From an uncultured Prevotella sp. (GTDB taxonomy: Bacteria; Bacteroidota; Bacteroidia; Bacteroidales; Bacteroidaceae), in NCBI GenBank assembly GCA_947170725.1, contig CAMVUM010000033.1, positions 1 through 32,502 of the forward strand: 32,502 nt of DNA, read 5' to 3'. Positions within the stretch are counted from its first letter, which is position 1; each line of letters opens with the position of its first letter. The translations under genes and the position numbers were made by a program. Below are positions 15,973-23,976 of the stretch, in pieces. A model generated the notes under the pieces. That model had not been told where the DNA came from and searched no databases. It saw only the letters and a program-made list of their open reading frames with translations.

Positions 15973-17030
15973 AAAAGAAATATCAGAACGGCTTCTTCAT
16001 CTTCGGTATCGCTGTTCTGCTGATAATGACCACGCAACTCGACTTCGCCCAGGTTTGGGCGGGGTTGCAGCGCGCGGGCTATTGGTTTCTGGCTGTAATC
16101 GCCCTTTGGTTCTTCCTCTATATGTTCAATACGGCGGCATGGTATATAATCATACGCAGTCAGGAGCAGCCCCGAATTACCGGTCCGGAAAACAGAAACG
16201 GCACTTGCGGCGCATCGGCGGATGCTGCCGGCGACAACGGCAACAACAGGAGAGTCTCGTACTGGTGGCTGTATAAAATCACGGTGAGCGGATTCGCTCT
16301 CAACTATGCTACGCCGGGCGGACTGATGGGAGGCGAACCCTACCGTATCATGTCGCTCTCCCCGAAAATCGGAACAGAACGGGCGTCGTCGTCGGTCATA
16401 CTCTATGCTATGACCCATATATTCTCGCACTTTTGGTTCTGGATTCTCTCCATCGTTATCTATATCCTCACACAGGAGGTCAACATGGCCATGGGTATCA
16501 TGCTCACGGCCGTCGGCGCGTTCTGTGTCACGGCTATATGGTTTTTCATCAAAGGATATAAGAAAGGTATAACGGTAAGATGTATGAGTCTGGTTAGCCA
16601 CTTCCCGCTCATCCGCCGCCGCGCACAGCGCTTCTTCGAAAACCACAGAGAACAGTTGGCCGGAATAGACCGTCAGATAGCCACACTACACAATCAGAAC
16701 CCACGCACATTTGTCACGGCCGTCGGCCTTGAATTGGCATGCCGCGTGATCTCCGCCCTTGAGATATTCTTCATTCTGCTGGTCATCATGCCTGATGCCA
16801 ACTATCTCCAGTGCATCCTCATCCTTGCCTTCACTTCACTCTTTGCTAACATGCTCTTCTTCCTCCCGCTCCAGCTGGGCGGCCGCGAAGGCGGTTTCCT
16901 CATGTCGGCAAAGGGACTCGCAATGACGGCCAGCTCCGGTATCTTTGTGGCTCTGCTCGTCCGTCTGAGGGAACTTATATGGACTGCTATCGGTCTGACG
17001 CTGATAAAGTTTGACCGGAACATGAAGTGA
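15969..17030 (+). CDS. Flippase-like integral membrane protein (UPF0104 / LPG synthase membrane-domain family)
   Basis: A 353-residue polytopic protein with about seven or eight hydrophobic segments, starting with FFIFGIAVLLIMTTQLDFAQ given in part, and the family blocks NYATPGGLMGGEPYRI and LPLQLGGREGGF. These belong to the lysylphosphatidylglycerol-synthase transmembrane domain family (AglD/MprF membrane part), thought to act as lipid or glycolipid flippases. The cytosolic aminoacyl-transferase domain of MprF is absent. The ATG overlaps pdxA by 4 nt. A polar insertion at about residues 65-95 (GNGNNRRVS) lies between two membrane segments. The substrate is unknown. Confidence 0.78.
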   Translation: MKKKYQNGFFIFGIAVLLIMTTQLDFAQVWAGLQRAGYWFLAVIALWFFLYMFNTAAWYIIIRSQEQPRITGPENRNGTCGASADAAGDNGNNRRVSYWWLYKITVSGFALNYATPGGLMGGEPYRIMSLSPKIGTERASSSVILYAMTHIFSHFWFWILSIVIYILTQEVNMAMGIMLTAVGAFCVTAIWFFIKGYKKGITVRCMSLVSHFPLIRRRAQRFFENHREQLAGIDRQIATLHNQNPRTFVTAVGLELACRVISALEIFFILLVIMPDANYLQCILILAFTSLFANMLFFLPLQLGGREGGFLMSAKGLAMTASSGIFVALLVRLRELIWTAIGLTLIKFDRNMK

Positions 17031-17079
17031 AAATACATCTTTTGAACATTGACTGATACATTATTAAATACGGACTGAT

Positions 17080-17607
17080 ATGAAAGAAGAAAACAGCTTG
17101 AATGACGTGAATACATCCATACTGTTTGTGTGCCTCGGAAATATATGCCGTTCGCCTGCAGCGGAAGGAATTATGCGCCACCTGGTCCGTGAGCGGCTGC
17201 TGGACGGCAATATCGAGATTGACTCGGCAGGAATAGGCCCGTGGCATGCCGGAGAGCTTCCGGACAGGCGCATGCGTAGCCACGGCGAGGCTCACGGCTA
17301 TGACTTCTGCAGCCGTGCGAGGCAAATATGCCGTGAGGATTTGGCCCGCTTCGACTTCATTATCGTCATGGATAGCGAGAACCGACACGACGCCATGGCG
17401 TTGGCACGCACCGAGGCGGAACGCCGGAAGATAAGAATGATGACTGACTTCTGCCGCCATCACGAGAGTCACGACTGCGTGCCGGATCCATATTACGGCG
17501 GCGACCGCGGCTTTGAACTTGTCATCGAACTGCTGGAAGATGCCTGTGAGGGTCTGCTGGACCACATCGTCAAGACCCGCGGACCGCAGTGGGCAGTGGA
17601 TATCTGA
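17080..17607 (+). CDS. Low-molecular-weight protein-tyrosine phosphatase
   Basis: The active-site loop Cys18-LGNIC-Arg24-Ser (C-x5-R-S) and the general-acid segment VPDPYYGG with Asp136 define the LMW-PTP/arsenate-reductase-like fold. In bacteria such enzymes often control capsule or exopolysaccharide tyrosine kinases (Wzb-type), but no kinase is adjacent, so the partner is unknown. The 175-residue length is slightly above the typical 150-160 because of about 10 extra N-terminal residues; no better internal start is evident. It lies 49 nt after the flippase-like gene and may be in the same transcript. Confidence 0.88.
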   Translation: MKEENSLNDVNTSILFVCLGNICRSPAAEGIMRHLVRERLLDGNIEIDSAGIGPWHAGELPDRRMRSHGEAHGYDFCSRARQICREDLARFDFIIVMDSENRHDAMALARTEAERRKIRMMTDFCRHHESHDCVPDPYYGGDRGFELVIELLEDACEGLLDHIVKTRGPQWAVDI

Positions 17608-17695
17608 GAAGCCGGGACGCCGGCGGAGCGACAATTCATGTAATTTTGGTTATTCAATCCGCAATTATGATAATGGTGCGGAAACCGATTTGACG

Positions 17696-17703
17696 TATCT
17701 TTG
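17696..17703 (+). promoter_or_regulatory. -7 element upstream of tatA / candidate RNA
   Basis: TATCTTTG followed by C, a match to TAnnTTTG. No TTTG lies at the expected -33 position. The tatA ATG is 258 nt further on, unusually far for this window, where other leaders are about 17-40 nt. Confidence 0.5.
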
Positions 17704-17709
17704 CAAAAG

Positions 17710-17910
17710 ATAAGCCTGCGACCGGCAATACGAGGAAGCGACTCATATAAAATTAACCCGATGTGTCGGGACTCGCTTTGCGATGTCTGTTGAATATATC
17801 TGTTTTTGAATACCAACCGATTACATCAATCGTGCCAAAGACATGTCCCTACAATTTCAAGGTTCGGCAGCATCCTCATTGCACTCGCTTGAGCAGTCTT
17901 TGCAATAGAC
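17710..17910 (+). ncRNA. Candidate structured RNA or structured leader upstream of tatA
   Basis: No gene is visible in the 354 nt between the phosphatase and tatA. Downstream of the -7 element the sequence forms nested pairs: GCAAT (17725-17729) with ATTGC (17878-17882) and GAGG (17732-17735) with CCTC (17874-17877); a hairpin CCCGA/TCGGG at 17757-17770 with a 4-nt loop; ATGTCT (17783-17788) with AGACAT (17839-17844), extended by TTG/CAA; and inside it CGATT/AATCG at 17818-17832. Ends that pair around 200 nt resemble 6S-type topology, but I recognise no family sequence and see no terminator before tatA. It could equally be a 5' leader. Confidence 0.35.
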
Positions 17911-17961
17911 CCGCGTCCAGCGCAATATTAAATGAATAAATAAACAAAAAGAGAATAACAT

Positions 17962-18165
17962 ATGTTTGGACTTGGAATGCAGGAAGTGCTTTTAATCGCA
18001 CTAATAATATTGCTGTTTTTCGGCGGCAAGAAGATTCCCGAGCTGATGAACGGACTGGGTAAGGGTGTCAAAAGTTTTAAGGACGGAATGAACGGACTGG
18101 GCGGCGAAGCCAAGGCTGAAGAGACTAAGAAAGAGGGCACGAACGACGGGCCTGAGGAAAAATGA
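17962..18165 (+). CDS. tatA: Twin-arginine translocase subunit TatA
   Basis: Forms the size-adaptable pore of the Tat system, which exports folded proteins. The 67-residue product has a single N-terminal membrane helix (about 6-20), the FFGGKKIPEL hinge and an amphipathic helix (about 27-46), then an acidic and basic tail, as in TatA/TatE. It overlaps tatC by 4 nt. No separate TatB is visible, so this protein may serve both roles, as in minimal TatAC systems. Confidence 0.93.
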   Translation: MFGLGMQEVLLIALIILLFFGGKKIPELMNGLGKGVKSFKDGMNGLGGEAKAEETKKEGTNDGPEEK

Positions 18166-18959
18166 GCTCCGTGAATGGCGGTGTGACCACATTCTGGGAC
18201 CATCTGGACGAACTGCGGGCCTGCCTGATACGCATAATCCTCATTACTGCGGTCATGGCGGTGGTGGCTTTCTGTATGAAAGACACACTTTTCGAAGTCG
18301 TCCTCGCACCGCGTGAAAGCAGCTTCATCACCTACCGCCTGTTAGGAACAGAGCCGTTTGCGCTTCATCTGATGAACACGGGACTGACCGAGCAGTTCAT
18401 GATTCACATGAAGACTGCGCTCTATGCCGGTCTGCTGATGGCCTCCCCTTACGTGCTTTACGCTCTGTTCGGTTTCATTGCGCCGGCATTATATGCCGAC
18501 GAGCGCCGCTATGCCGTGCGGATAACGGTCAGTTCCTACGTCATGTTCATGGCCGGAACGCTGCTCAACTACTTTCTTGTGTTTCCGCTGACAGTCCGCT
18601 TCCTCGGAACATATCAGGTTAGTCCTGACGTTGACAACATGCTAACGCTACAGTCGTACATGGACACGCTAATAACAATGAGCCTCGTGATTGGCGTAGT
18701 GTTTGAACTTCCTGTCGTCTGCTGGCTCTTGGCACGCATGGGAATCATCAACGGGTCTTTGATGACGCGCTACAGGCGTCATGCCATCGTGGCCATACTC
18801 ATTGTGGCAGCCATCATAACGCCGACAACAGACGTCTTCACGCTATTTGTCGTCTCACTGCCGATATGGCTGCTTTACGAACTGAGCATACTTATAGTGA
18901 AGACAATGGGCAGAAAAGAAAACTATCAAATACAGAATCGTCATGTTAAAAAAGATTAA
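18162..18959 (+). CDS. tatC: Sec-independent translocase subunit TatC
   Basis: The receptor for twin-arginine signal peptides. It has six hydrophobic segments over 265 residues, the N-terminal FWDHLDELRACLIR motif, FIAPALYADERR in the first periplasmic/second helix region, the FELPVVCWLLARMGI block and a closing helix pair. The start ATGA overlaps tatA; the end overlaps the next gene by 17 nt. The ATG at 18943 therefore lies inside tatC, indicating tight coupling with the polyferredoxin. Confidence 0.93.
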   Translation: MSSVNGGVTTFWDHLDELRACLIRIILITAVMAVVAFCMKDTLFEVVLAPRESSFITYRLLGTEPFALHLMNTGLTEQFMIHMKTALYAGLLMASPYVLYALFGFIAPALYADERRYAVRITVSSYVMFMAGTLLNYFLVFPLTVRFLGTYQVSPDVDNMLTLQSYMDTLITMSLVIGVVFELPVVCWLLARMGIINGSLMTRYRRHAIVAILIVAAIITPTTDVFTLFVVSLPIWLLYELSILIVKTMGRKENYQIQNRHVKKD

Positions 18960-20445
18960 AACCACACTGGCTGTGGTGTTCTTCGCGGGCATCACACTGC
19001 TGTTCCTCGACTTTACAGGCACCATCCACCGATGGCTGCACTGGATGGCACACATCCAACTCGTGCCGGCACTGTTGACCAACACTCTCATTGTCCTACT
19101 GCCGCTGCTTCTCACGCTCGTCTTCGGACGCATCTACTGCTCCGTTATATGTCCGTTAGGCGTATTTCAGGACCTCATCTCATGGTTCCGCAATCACAAC
19201 CGCAAGCGTCCCTACACTTATTCAATGGCAAAAACATGGCTCCGATGGACCATGTTGGGCGTTATGGTTGCCGCTTTCGTTGCCGGAATCGGCTCATTGG
19301 TAGCCATATTGGAACCTTACAGCGCCTACGGCCGCATAGCCGCAACGCTCTTTCAGCCGCTCTGGCAACTGGCAAACAACGCTCTGGCGGCCATAGCCGA
19401 ACGCATTGACAGCTATGCGTTCTATTCCGTTGACGTCTGGGTGAAGAGCATGCCAACACTCATAATCGCCGTCACCACCTTTATTATAATATGTATATTG
19501 GCTTGGCGCGGTGGTCGGACATACTGCAACACGATATGCCCCGTCGGCACATTGCTCGGCGCATTGTCACGCCTGTCGTGGCTGAAAGTGCATATAGATA
19601 CAGATCTCTGCCGCAACTGCGGGTCCTGCGCACGCTACTGCAAGGCTTCATGTATAGACGTGAAGAACCACACCATCGACCAGACACGCTGCGTCGTGTG
19701 CGGCGATTGCATCGGCAAATGCAGTTTCGGAGCTATCACTTATGGTCATCAGGCCAGGCCGAAGACCGACGACAAAGCCGGGAAACACGATTCTGAAGCC
19801 CGGACTTCCGTTGCACCGGACCTCACCAAGCGTTCTTTCCTTCTTGCCACGGCAATGGCGACAACCGCCGCGATGGCTCAGGAGAAGAAAAAGGTGGACG
19901 GCGGACTGGCAAAGATAGAGGACAAAGTGGCTCCCGAACGCCAGACGCCGCTGACTCCTCCCGGTTCGCTGAGCGCCAGAAATCTCGCTAAACGCTGCAC
20001 CGGATGCCAGCTATGCGTGTCCAAATGTCCTAACGGAGTGCTGCGGCCGTCGACCGAATTGACCAAACTGATGCAGCCCGTGATGTCATACGAGCGCGGC
20101 TACTGCCGCCCAGAGTGCACGGCTTGCTCCGAAGTATGCCCCACGGGAGCCATCCGCCATATTGACAAGGCTGACAAATCTGCCATACAAATAGGTCACG
20201 CCGTATGGGTGAAAAAGAACTGCATTCCGCTGACGGATGGTATTTCCTGCGGAAATTGTGCCCGCCATTGTCCCACAGGAGCCATCGAGATGGTTCCTTC
20301 CATGCCAAACGACGATCAGTCTCCACGCATACCGGTCATCAACGAGGCACGCTGTATTGGATGCGGAGCCTGCGAAAACCTCTGTCCGGCCCGACCATTC
20401 TCAGCCATCTACGTTGAAGGTCACGAGGTTCACAGAACCATCTGA
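18943..20445 (+). CDS. NapH-NapG-like membrane polyferredoxin fusion
   Basis: A 500-residue electron-transfer protein. N-terminal half: about four membrane helices with two CxxxCP sites after GR(I/T)YC (YCSVICPLG, YCNTICPVG), then two ferredoxin clusters, CRNCGSCARYCKAS and CVVCGDCIGKCSFG; this is NapH/CcoG-like. Residues 295-312 (TKRSFLLATAMATTAAMA) resemble a Tat signal with KR (296-297) instead of RR. After it come four cysteine-rich cluster motifs (CTGCQLCVSKCP, CRPECTACSEVCP, CGNCARHCP, CIGCGACENLCP), matching NapG. So the protein looks like NapH fused to NapG, six clusters in all. It probably passes quinol electrons to a periplasmic partner, perhaps the next gene product. The fusion interpretation is inference. 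Confidence 0.8.
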   Translation: MLKKIKTTLAVVFFAGITLLFLDFTGTIHRWLHWMAHIQLVPALLTNTLIVLLPLLLTLVFGRIYCSVICPLGVFQDLISWFRNHNRKRPYTYSMAKTWLRWTMLGVMVAAFVAGIGSLVAILEPYSAYGRIAATLFQPLWQLANNALAAIAERIDSYAFYSVDVWVKSMPTLIIAVTTFIIICILAWRGGRTYCNTICPVGTLLGALSRLSWLKVHIDTDLCRNCGSCARYCKASCIDVKNHTIDQTRCVVCGDCIGKCSFGAITYGHQARPKTDDKAGKHDSEARTSVAPDLTKRSFLLATAMATTAAMAQEKKKVDGGLAKIEDKVAPERQTPLTPPGSLSARNLAKRCTGCQLCVSKCPNGVLRPSTELTKLMQPVMSYERGYCRPECTACSEVCPTGAIRHIDKADKSAIQIGHAVWVKKNCIPLTDGISCGNCARHCPTGAIEMVPSMPNDDQSPRIPVINEARCIGCGACENLCPARPFSAIYVEGHEVHRTI

Positions 20446-20484
20446 CGCCACTTTCAGTCTCAAATCATTTATTCATGACAGTCT

Positions 20485-21894
20485 ATGAGTAACAATAAAG
20501 ATATGACACGGCGCAGGTTCCTGCAGGTCTTCGGAGCTGGAACCATGGCCACGGCCGCAACAATCACGGGATGCAAGAACGGCCGGAAAAACGATATGCC
20601 TACCGGCGAAAGCCGTCAGACAGAGCCGCCGGTGGGCAAAATGACCTACCGCAAAAACCCCAAGACAGGCCAGAAGGTTTCGCTTCTCGGCTTCGGCATG
20701 ATGCGGTTGCCCACCGACGACGGTGAGGCCGCACGTGAGAGCGACACCCAAATTGATCAGGAGATGGTCAACCGGCTTGTCGACTACGCCATGGAGCATG
20801 GTGTCAACTACTTCGACACGTCTCCCGCCTACTGCAAGGGTCTTTCGGAACGATCCACAGGCATCGCCCTGAGCCGCCATCCGCGCGACAGCTACTATGT
20901 GGCGACAAAACTCTCTAATTTCAATTCCGAGACATGGACGCGCGAAGAGTCGATGAAGATGTATCGGACGTCGTTCAGCGAACTGCAGACCGACTATATC
21001 GACTACTATCTGCTCCACGGCATCGGCATGGGCGGCATGGATGCCCTACGCGGCCGCTATCTTGACAACGGCATGCTCGACTTCCTTGTTGAGGAGCGCC
21101 GGGCCGGCAGGATACGCAATCTCGGATTCTCATATCATGGCGACGTAGCCGTGTTCGACTATCTGCTGTCCCTGCACGACCAATACAAGTGGGACTTCGT
21201 ACAGATAGAGCTGAACTATCTCGACTGGGAATATGCCGACGAAATTAACCCACGGAACACAGACGCTGTCTATCTCTATGCCGAACTCCACAAACGAGGC
21301 ATACCGGCCGTCATCATGGAGCCGCTCCTTGGCGGCCGTCTGGCCAACATCCCGCAGTATCTGGCCGTGGAGATGAAACGCCGCCGTCCCGAACAGAGTA
21401 TCGCGTCGTGGGCTTTCCGCTATGCCGGTACGCCAGACGGAGTGCTCACGGTGTTGTCGGGAATGACATATATGGAGCATCTGAAGGACAATCTGCTGAC
21501 CTACTGTCCGCTGGAACCGGTCAGCAAGGAGGAGAGCGACTTCCTCCACGACGTTGCCGAGAAGATTGTCGGACTGGAGACGATACCATGCAACGACTGC
21601 AAATACTGCATGCCATGCCCCTACGGTGTTGACATTCCAGCTATATTCGTCCACTACAACAAATGCAAGAACGAGGGACGGCTGCCCCGCAACACCAAGG
21701 ATGAAGAATACGAACAACTGCGACGGGAATATCTGATAGGACTCGACCGCAGCGTCCCGCGTCTGCGACAGGCCGCCCACTGCATCGGCTGTGGACAATG
21801 TGAGTCCCACTGCCCGCAGGGAATACGCATCCCCCACGAGCTCCGCATCATCGACAGGTACGTTGAACGGCTGAAACAAGGACTGCAAGAATAA
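20485..21894 (+). CDS. Tat-exported lipoprotein aldo/keto reductase with C-terminal Fe-S clusters
   Basis: The N-terminus has a twin-arginine signal (TRRRFLQVFG, residues 8-17) that ends in a lipobox, ITGC (Cys30), so the mature enzyme should be lipid-anchored outside the cytosol. The central domain is an aldo/keto reductase (YFDTSPAY, VATKL and YLLHG carry the expected Asp/Tyr, Lys and His). The C-terminal part has two cluster motifs, CNDCKYCMPCP and CIGCGQCESHCP. Length is 469 residues. It lies 39 nt after the polyferredoxin and in the same operon as tatAC, which makes it the obvious Tat substrate. The physiological substrate is unknown. Confidence 0.88.
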   Translation: MSNNKDMTRRRFLQVFGAGTMATAATITGCKNGRKNDMPTGESRQTEPPVGKMTYRKNPKTGQKVSLLGFGMMRLPTDDGEAARESDTQIDQEMVNRLVDYAMEHGVNYFDTSPAYCKGLSERSTGIALSRHPRDSYYVATKLSNFNSETWTREESMKMYRTSFSELQTDYIDYYLLHGIGMGGMDALRGRYLDNGMLDFLVEERRAGRIRNLGFSYHGDVAVFDYLLSLHDQYKWDFVQIELNYLDWEYADEINPRNTDAVYLYAELHKRGIPAVIMEPLLGGRLANIPQYLAVEMKRRRPEQSIASWAFRYAGTPDGVLTVLSGMTYMEHLKDNLLTYCPLEPVSKEESDFLHDVAEKIVGLETIPCNDCKYCMPCPYGVDIPAIFVHYNKCKNEGRLPRNTKDEEYEQLRREYLIGLDRSVPRLRQAAHCIGCGQCESHCPQGIRIPHELRIIDRYVERLKQGLQE

Positions 21895-21968
21895 TATGAA
21901 AGGAATCATCCGGACCATAAAAAGGACGTTCCGAACGAAAGAAAAGGATTTTTCAGAACTAAAACATT

Positions 21969-22430
21969 ATGGAAAAACTAATTGAACGCCTGCACTCCGA
22001 ACAGTGTTCATGCGTAATTGCTCAAGGCGACAACGTGAGAATATTCCACCGCCGCGGCATCATGGATTTGTTTCTAACGCTGAAAAACGAACCGGAACTG
22101 CTCCGCGGTGCCCTCATTGCCGACAAGGTTGTGGGCAAGGCCGCAGCAGCCCTGATGGTTCTCGGCGGTGTCAGCCGGGTCTACGCCGACAATATCAGCG
22201 CGCCTGCCGTAGCCATGCTTCATGACCACGGCATCACCGTCAGCTATGCGAACATTGCCCACCATATAATCAACCGTGCCGGAACAGGCTGGTGTCCTAT
22301 GGAAGAACTGAGTCGCGACGATCATGAGCCCGATGTTATATGCCGGAAAGTAGAAGACTTCCTGCGCGGCAAGACTGCGGCATGCTGCAGCATCGTGAAT
22401 CGTCCGGACGCCGGAAGCCATAATGACTGA
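21969..22430 (+). CDS. DUF1893 family protein
   Basis: A 153-residue cytosolic protein matching the DUF1893/TM1506 family, which has a cytidine-deaminase-like fold but no established reaction. Visible features are ADKVVGKAAAALMVLGGVSR in the first helix region, a YADNISAPAVAMLHDHGI segment, and INRAGTGWCPME with a Cys near the end of the core. It follows the reductase by 74 nt and precedes an ECF transporter S component, so all three may serve one nutrient or cofactor. The start ATG at 21969 is the first in the frame. Confidence 0.82.
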   Translation: MEKLIERLHSEQCSCVIAQGDNVRIFHRRGIMDLFLTLKNEPELLRGALIADKVVGKAAAALMVLGGVSRVYADNISAPAVAMLHDHGITVSYANIAHHIINRAGTGWCPMEELSRDDHEPDVICRKVEDFLRGKTAACCSIVNRPDAGSHND

Positions 22431-22561
22431 CGTGACTTGTGATGTTCATAGAAATGATTTGAGATTATCACAGACATTAATCATGATAAAAGCAAACATC
22501 TGACACAACGGCAATATCCTCGATAATAAAAAAATAAATCAAAACGAAAACAACAGAGACA

Positions 22562-23071
22562 ATGGAAACAACCGTAAGACTCTACTCGCCGACATACCGC
22601 GAGAGCCGGACCTACCTGATGGCAGCACTCTTCATTGCCGGCAACATCATCCTGCCGCAACTGTGCCACACTATTCCACAAGGCGGACTAATCTTCCTTC
22701 CCATCTATTTCTTCACCCTCATCAGTGCCTGCAAGTACGGTTGGCAGGTAGGACTGCTCACCGCACTGCTCTCCCCGATGGTCAACCACCTCATGTTCGG
22801 CATGCCGCCGGCCCACGCCCTGCTCCCCATCACGGTCAAGTCCGTAGCCTTGGCATTCTCAGCTTCGCTCATCGGCCGACGCCACGGCACGGTTACGCTC
22901 TTTTCAGTGGCCGCCGCCGTCGTTGCCTATCAGTTTGTCGGCTCTATCTTCGAATGGGTCGTGACAGGCAGTCCCGCCACAGCCATACAGGACATGAGCC
23001 TCGGTCTACCCGGCATAATGATACAGATTTTCGGCGGTTATGGCGTCCTGCGCTGGCTCCTGCGCCGATAA
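22562..23071 (+). CDS. ECF-type transporter substrate-binding (S) component-like membrane protein
   Basis: A 169-residue hydrophobic protein with about five or six membrane segments, the typical size of ECF S components. It has the GGLIFLPIYFFTLI and LLTALLSPMVNHLMFGMPP segments characteristic of this group, with Gly/Pro-rich helices. S components bind a vitamin or metal and need shared EcfA, EcfA' and EcfT subunits; none are in this window. The ligand cannot be named. It ends the operon before a strong hairpin terminator. Confidence 0.72.
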   Translation: METTVRLYSPTYRESRTYLMAALFIAGNIILPQLCHTIPQGGLIFLPIYFFTLISACKYGWQVGLLTALLSPMVNHLMFGMPPAHALLPITVKSVALAFSASLIGRRHGTVTLFSVAAAVVAYQFVGSIFEWVVTGSPATAIQDMSLGLPGIMIQIFGGYGVLRWLLRR

Positions 23072-23096
23072 TACACTACGTAAAACAGTATGTCAA

Positions 23097-23154
23097 AACA
23101 AAAAGATAGCTCCGGAACATCCTAACAAGAATGTTCCGGAGCTATCTTTTTGTT
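23097..23154. terminator. Strong bidirectional intrinsic terminator
   Basis: Arms 23097-23120 and 23131-23154 are perfectly complementary over 24 bp around a 10-nt loop. The core is GATAGCTCCGGAACAT, and there are A/T runs at both ends giving T-tracts on each strand. It sits between convergent genes (ECF-like protein ending 23071, lipoprotein ending 23213), so it can stop both. Confidence 0.92.
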
Positions 23155-23212
23155 CTGCGAAAATAATTTATTCACGCTGTAACGGAAGGAAAACCATCGG
23201 CTTCCACCGACG

Positions 23213-23743
23213 TCACTTCTCCGTGGCGTCATCCGAATCGACGGCAGAGAAGTCGGCCTGATGCTTCTTGGCATAACTCAGGTCCGTCTCGTCGCTAATC
23301 TTGACGAGATCGAACGAAGCCAGTTGTCCGCCCGTATGATAGTCGTCGAAGTAGCCGCGGAAATGGGTGCTGCGGCCGGCGCTATAGAGTTCATAGTCGC
23401 GTATGATGACACGATAGCCGTCCTCATAGTCAAGATAGATTCTGCCGTCACGCACGGTCCAGTCGAACCGGACCTGACTTATGGGCAGACGGTGGTCATA
23501 CGGATAGTCAATCTCCATTCCGTAGCCGCCGTGAGAGAAGACACCCTCCTGGACAAACTGAATTTCGGTGTCGTAGCCGCTGCTGTGATAGCGGTCCTCA
23601 TAATAATTTCCTTGAATTGTTCCCTGCCATATTCCGTTCATGTCGTATGCCTGATCGGCGTCATCGTCGTCACAAGAGGTGAAGGAGAATACCGCAGCTG
23701 TTAGCATCACGGCAATCGTCAGATAGTTGTAGAGTCGTTTCAT
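23213..23743 (-). CDS. Surface lipoprotein of unknown function
   Basis: A 176-residue precursor with a type II signal peptide and lipobox FTSC (Cys24), immediately followed by four Asp residues. An acidic stretch right after the lipidated Cys is the lipoprotein export signal that directs proteins to the cell surface in Bacteroidota. The mature part is rich in Tyr, Asp and Gly and looks like a small beta-barrel of repeated strands (GIWQGTIQGNYYED, then several YxxxxxDY segments), similar in style to lipocalin-like domains; I recognise no family. A weak -7 element TAATTTTG is at 23837-23844 on the minus strand. Confidence 0.7.
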   Translation of the reverse strand: MKRLYNYLTIAVMLTAAVFSFTSCDDDDADQAYDMNGIWQGTIQGNYYEDRYHSSGYDTEIQFVQEGVFSHGGYGMEIDYPYDHRLPISQVRFDWTVRDGRIYLDYEDGYRVIIRDYELYSAGRSTHFRGYFDDYHTGGQLASFDLVKISDETDLSYAKKHQADFSAVDSDDATEK

Positions 23744-23836
23744 AGATCTATTTTTTTGTTAATGATACGTTTGAATACAGTGCATACGGACTCAACGAAA
23801 GCCAGCTTCCACATTGCCGAATGTTGTTTATCGGGG

Positions 23837-23844
23837 CAAAATTA
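23837..23844 (-). promoter_or_regulatory. -7 element of the surface lipoprotein promoter
   Basis: The minus strand reads TAATTTTG, followed by about 93 nt of leader to the ATG at 23743. No TTTG is at the -33 distance, so it is a half-match. No other element is visible in the 200 nt before the IS110 remnant. Confidence 0.4.
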
Positions 23845-23976
23845 CATATAAACCGCGAGATTTCTACACAGACTGAATAAAAAGTTCAAGGATGCCCTAA
23901 ATTATCCGTCATAGATACCGTGCTTAATGCACAATTATTCGTCAATTGAAGGTATAAACAATAAATGCCTCTTACA

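Noticed and set aside
17710..17910. Naming the candidate RNA as 6S RNA
   Set aside because: Only the end-paired topology fits. I see no family sequence, and in Bacteroidales the 6S-like RNA is, as far as I recall, found near rplT; the call is left as unassigned.
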